DNA of 64,000 bases from Dyella sp. OK004 (GTDB taxonomy: Bacteria > Pseudomonadota > Gammaproteobacteria > Xanthomonadales > Rhodanobacteraceae): positions 839,108 through 903,107 of the forward strand of contig NZ_FOZI01000003.1 of the NCBI RefSeq assembly GCF_900114495.1. The letters run 5' to 3'. Both the position numbers and the translations under genes were made by a program. The stretch's first letter is position 1, and each line of letters begins with the position of its first letter. Below, piece by piece: positions 63,340 to 64,000 of the stretch. The notes under the pieces were generated by a model. It did not search any database and was not told the origin of the DNA. It was given only the letters and a program-made list of their open reading frames with translations.

Positions 63340-63368
63340 GTTCGAAAACCTGTAGTACGTAGTGTGGG

Positions 63369-63587
63369 TTAATAATGCGGCGGCGGCGGTTCGCTATGCG
63401 GGTCGTGCGATTGCCCGCCCCGCACCGAAGCCAGCTCCTGGCGCAGATCGCGGATCATCTGCTCCAGCGCCAGGATTCGCTGGGCCTGTTCCGTCTCGAT
63501 GGAAGCCAGCCCGTTCACCGTATCGTCGATGAAGGTGAGCCGGACTTCCAGCTCGGTAAGTCGTTGCTCGAGCGATAGCGTCGACAC
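63369..63587 (-). CDS. slyX: SlyX family protein
   Basis: The 72-residue coiled-coil protein fits SlyX: LEQRLTELEVRLTFIDDTVNGL, ILALEQMIRDLRQEL and a Pro/His tail (PHSEPPPPHY). Function is unknown. It begins with GTG and lies 1 nt after the ugd stop on the same strand, so translation is probably coupled to ugd. Confidence 0.9.
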   Translation of the reverse strand: MSTLSLEQRLTELEVRLTFIDDTVNGLASIETEQAQRILALEQMIRDLRQELASVRGGQSHDPHSEPPPPHY

Positions 63588-63588
63588 G

Positions 63589-64000
63589 TTACTGCCTCAG
63601 GCTACGGCCACGGCCTACGCCGTAGTACGCCAGCCCGGCCTCCTCGACCGCCGCGGGGTCGTAAAGATTGCGCCCATCGAAAATCGCGGGACTGGCTAGT
63701 GCGCTGCGAATGCGCGCGAAGTCCGGACTACGGAACGCCTTCCATTCGGTGACGATCGCCAGCACATCCGCGCCGTCCAACGCTTGATACGCGCCCTCGC
63801 AAAGCGTGAGGTCCGCACGGTCGCCATAGAGGCGGTGAGTCTCTTCTCTCGCCTCCGGATCGTAGGCACGCACCGTAGCGCCCGCTTCCCACAAGGCCTC
63901 CATCAAACGTCGACTGGACGCCTCACGCATATCGTCGGTATTGGGCTTGAACGCCAGACCCCACAGCGCCACCGTTTTGCCCTGGAGCTGCCCGTCAAAA
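63589..64000 (-). CDS. ugd: UDP-glucose 6-dehydrogenase, C-terminal part (continues beyond the window)
   Basis: The last 137 or so residues of a UDP-sugar dehydrogenase are present and the frame remains open at base 64000. The C-terminal domain signature [49 protein letters not shown] and [10 protein letters not shown] is diagnostic of UDP-glucose/GDP-mannose dehydrogenases, and the TEWxxFR pattern favours UDP-glucose 6-dehydrogenase. It makes UDP-glucuronate for envelope polysaccharides. The catalytic Cys lies outside the window. Confidence 0.92.
   Translation of the reverse strand, partial: FDGQLQGKTVALWGLAFKPNTDDMREASSRRLMEALWEAGATVRAYDPEAREETHRLYGDRADLTLCEGAYQALDGADVLAIVTEWKAFRSPDFARIRSALASPAIFDGRNLYDPAAVEEAGLAYYGVGRGRSLRQ

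Overview
The window is about 64 kb of GC-rich chromosome from a gammaproteobacterium. Gene content and order fit the Xanthomonadales, most likely Rhodanobacteraceae (Dyella, Luteibacter or Rhodanobacter-like). The evidence is the rpoE-rseA-mucD-lepA-lepB-DUF4845-rnc-era-recO block, Oar-type TonB receptor genetics with a LacI regulator, a Clp/CRP-type palindrome, GTAGGAGCGCACC-type REP hairpins, and the absence of phage or plasmid genes. No rRNA, tRNA, CRISPR array or transposase gene was seen. The genus assignment is inference.

Layout. 1-9.6 kb: the end of a phospholipase D/cardiolipin synthase-like gene, a large folded repeat (element A), xseA, a DODA-type dioxygenase, an overlapping acetolactate synthase-like/aldehyde dehydrogenase pair, a divergent AraC regulator and zinc alcohol dehydrogenase, and a DUF218 envelope protein. 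9.8-18.7 kb: a sugar porter, then a 2019-residue autotransporter that has a 463-residue internal tandem duplication, a perfect CRP/Clp palindrome upstream, and inverted copies of a dispersed repeat on both sides. 18.7-25.7 kb: an alpha/beta hydrolase, a LytM-like protein lacking one zinc ligand, and a divergent four-gene operon (DUF3348, DUF802, OmpA/MotB-like, DUF2894). That operon looks like an uncharacterised ion-driven, peptidoglycan-anchored motor resembling ZorA/ZorB.

25.7-32.6 kb: an immunity-like orphan, an ECF sigma factor with a membrane partner, a YigZ protein, an acyltransferase, an ABC exporter and cutC. 32.6-39.3 kb: a Tat-exported glycosylasparaginase, a TonB-dependent receptor, glucokinase and a LacI regulator, which read as a glycan or glycoprotein-sugar utilisation locus. 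39.3-47.5 kb: a leftward run of housekeeping genes (csp, MTA/MTI phosphorylase, FMN reductase, hpt, nagZ, CYTH, rlmD), a second folded repeat (element B), and a YdbL/YdbH pair. 47.5-57.3 kb: a REC-Hpt protein, then recO, era, rnc, DUF4845, lepB, lepA, mucD, rseA and rpoE. 57.4-64 kb: a GGDEF-EAL protein with a small upstream partner, a FadB-like fused beta-oxidation enzyme, DUF2058, slyX and the end of ugd.

Two signals stand out. First, elements A (649-939) and B (44537-44823) are about 290-nt three-arm inverted-repeat structures. Their stems differ in sequence between copies yet are nearly perfectly complementary within each copy, while loops and junctions are conserved. Second, the DUF3348-DUF802-OmpA-DUF2894 operon carries clear MotA/MotB-type motor hallmarks.
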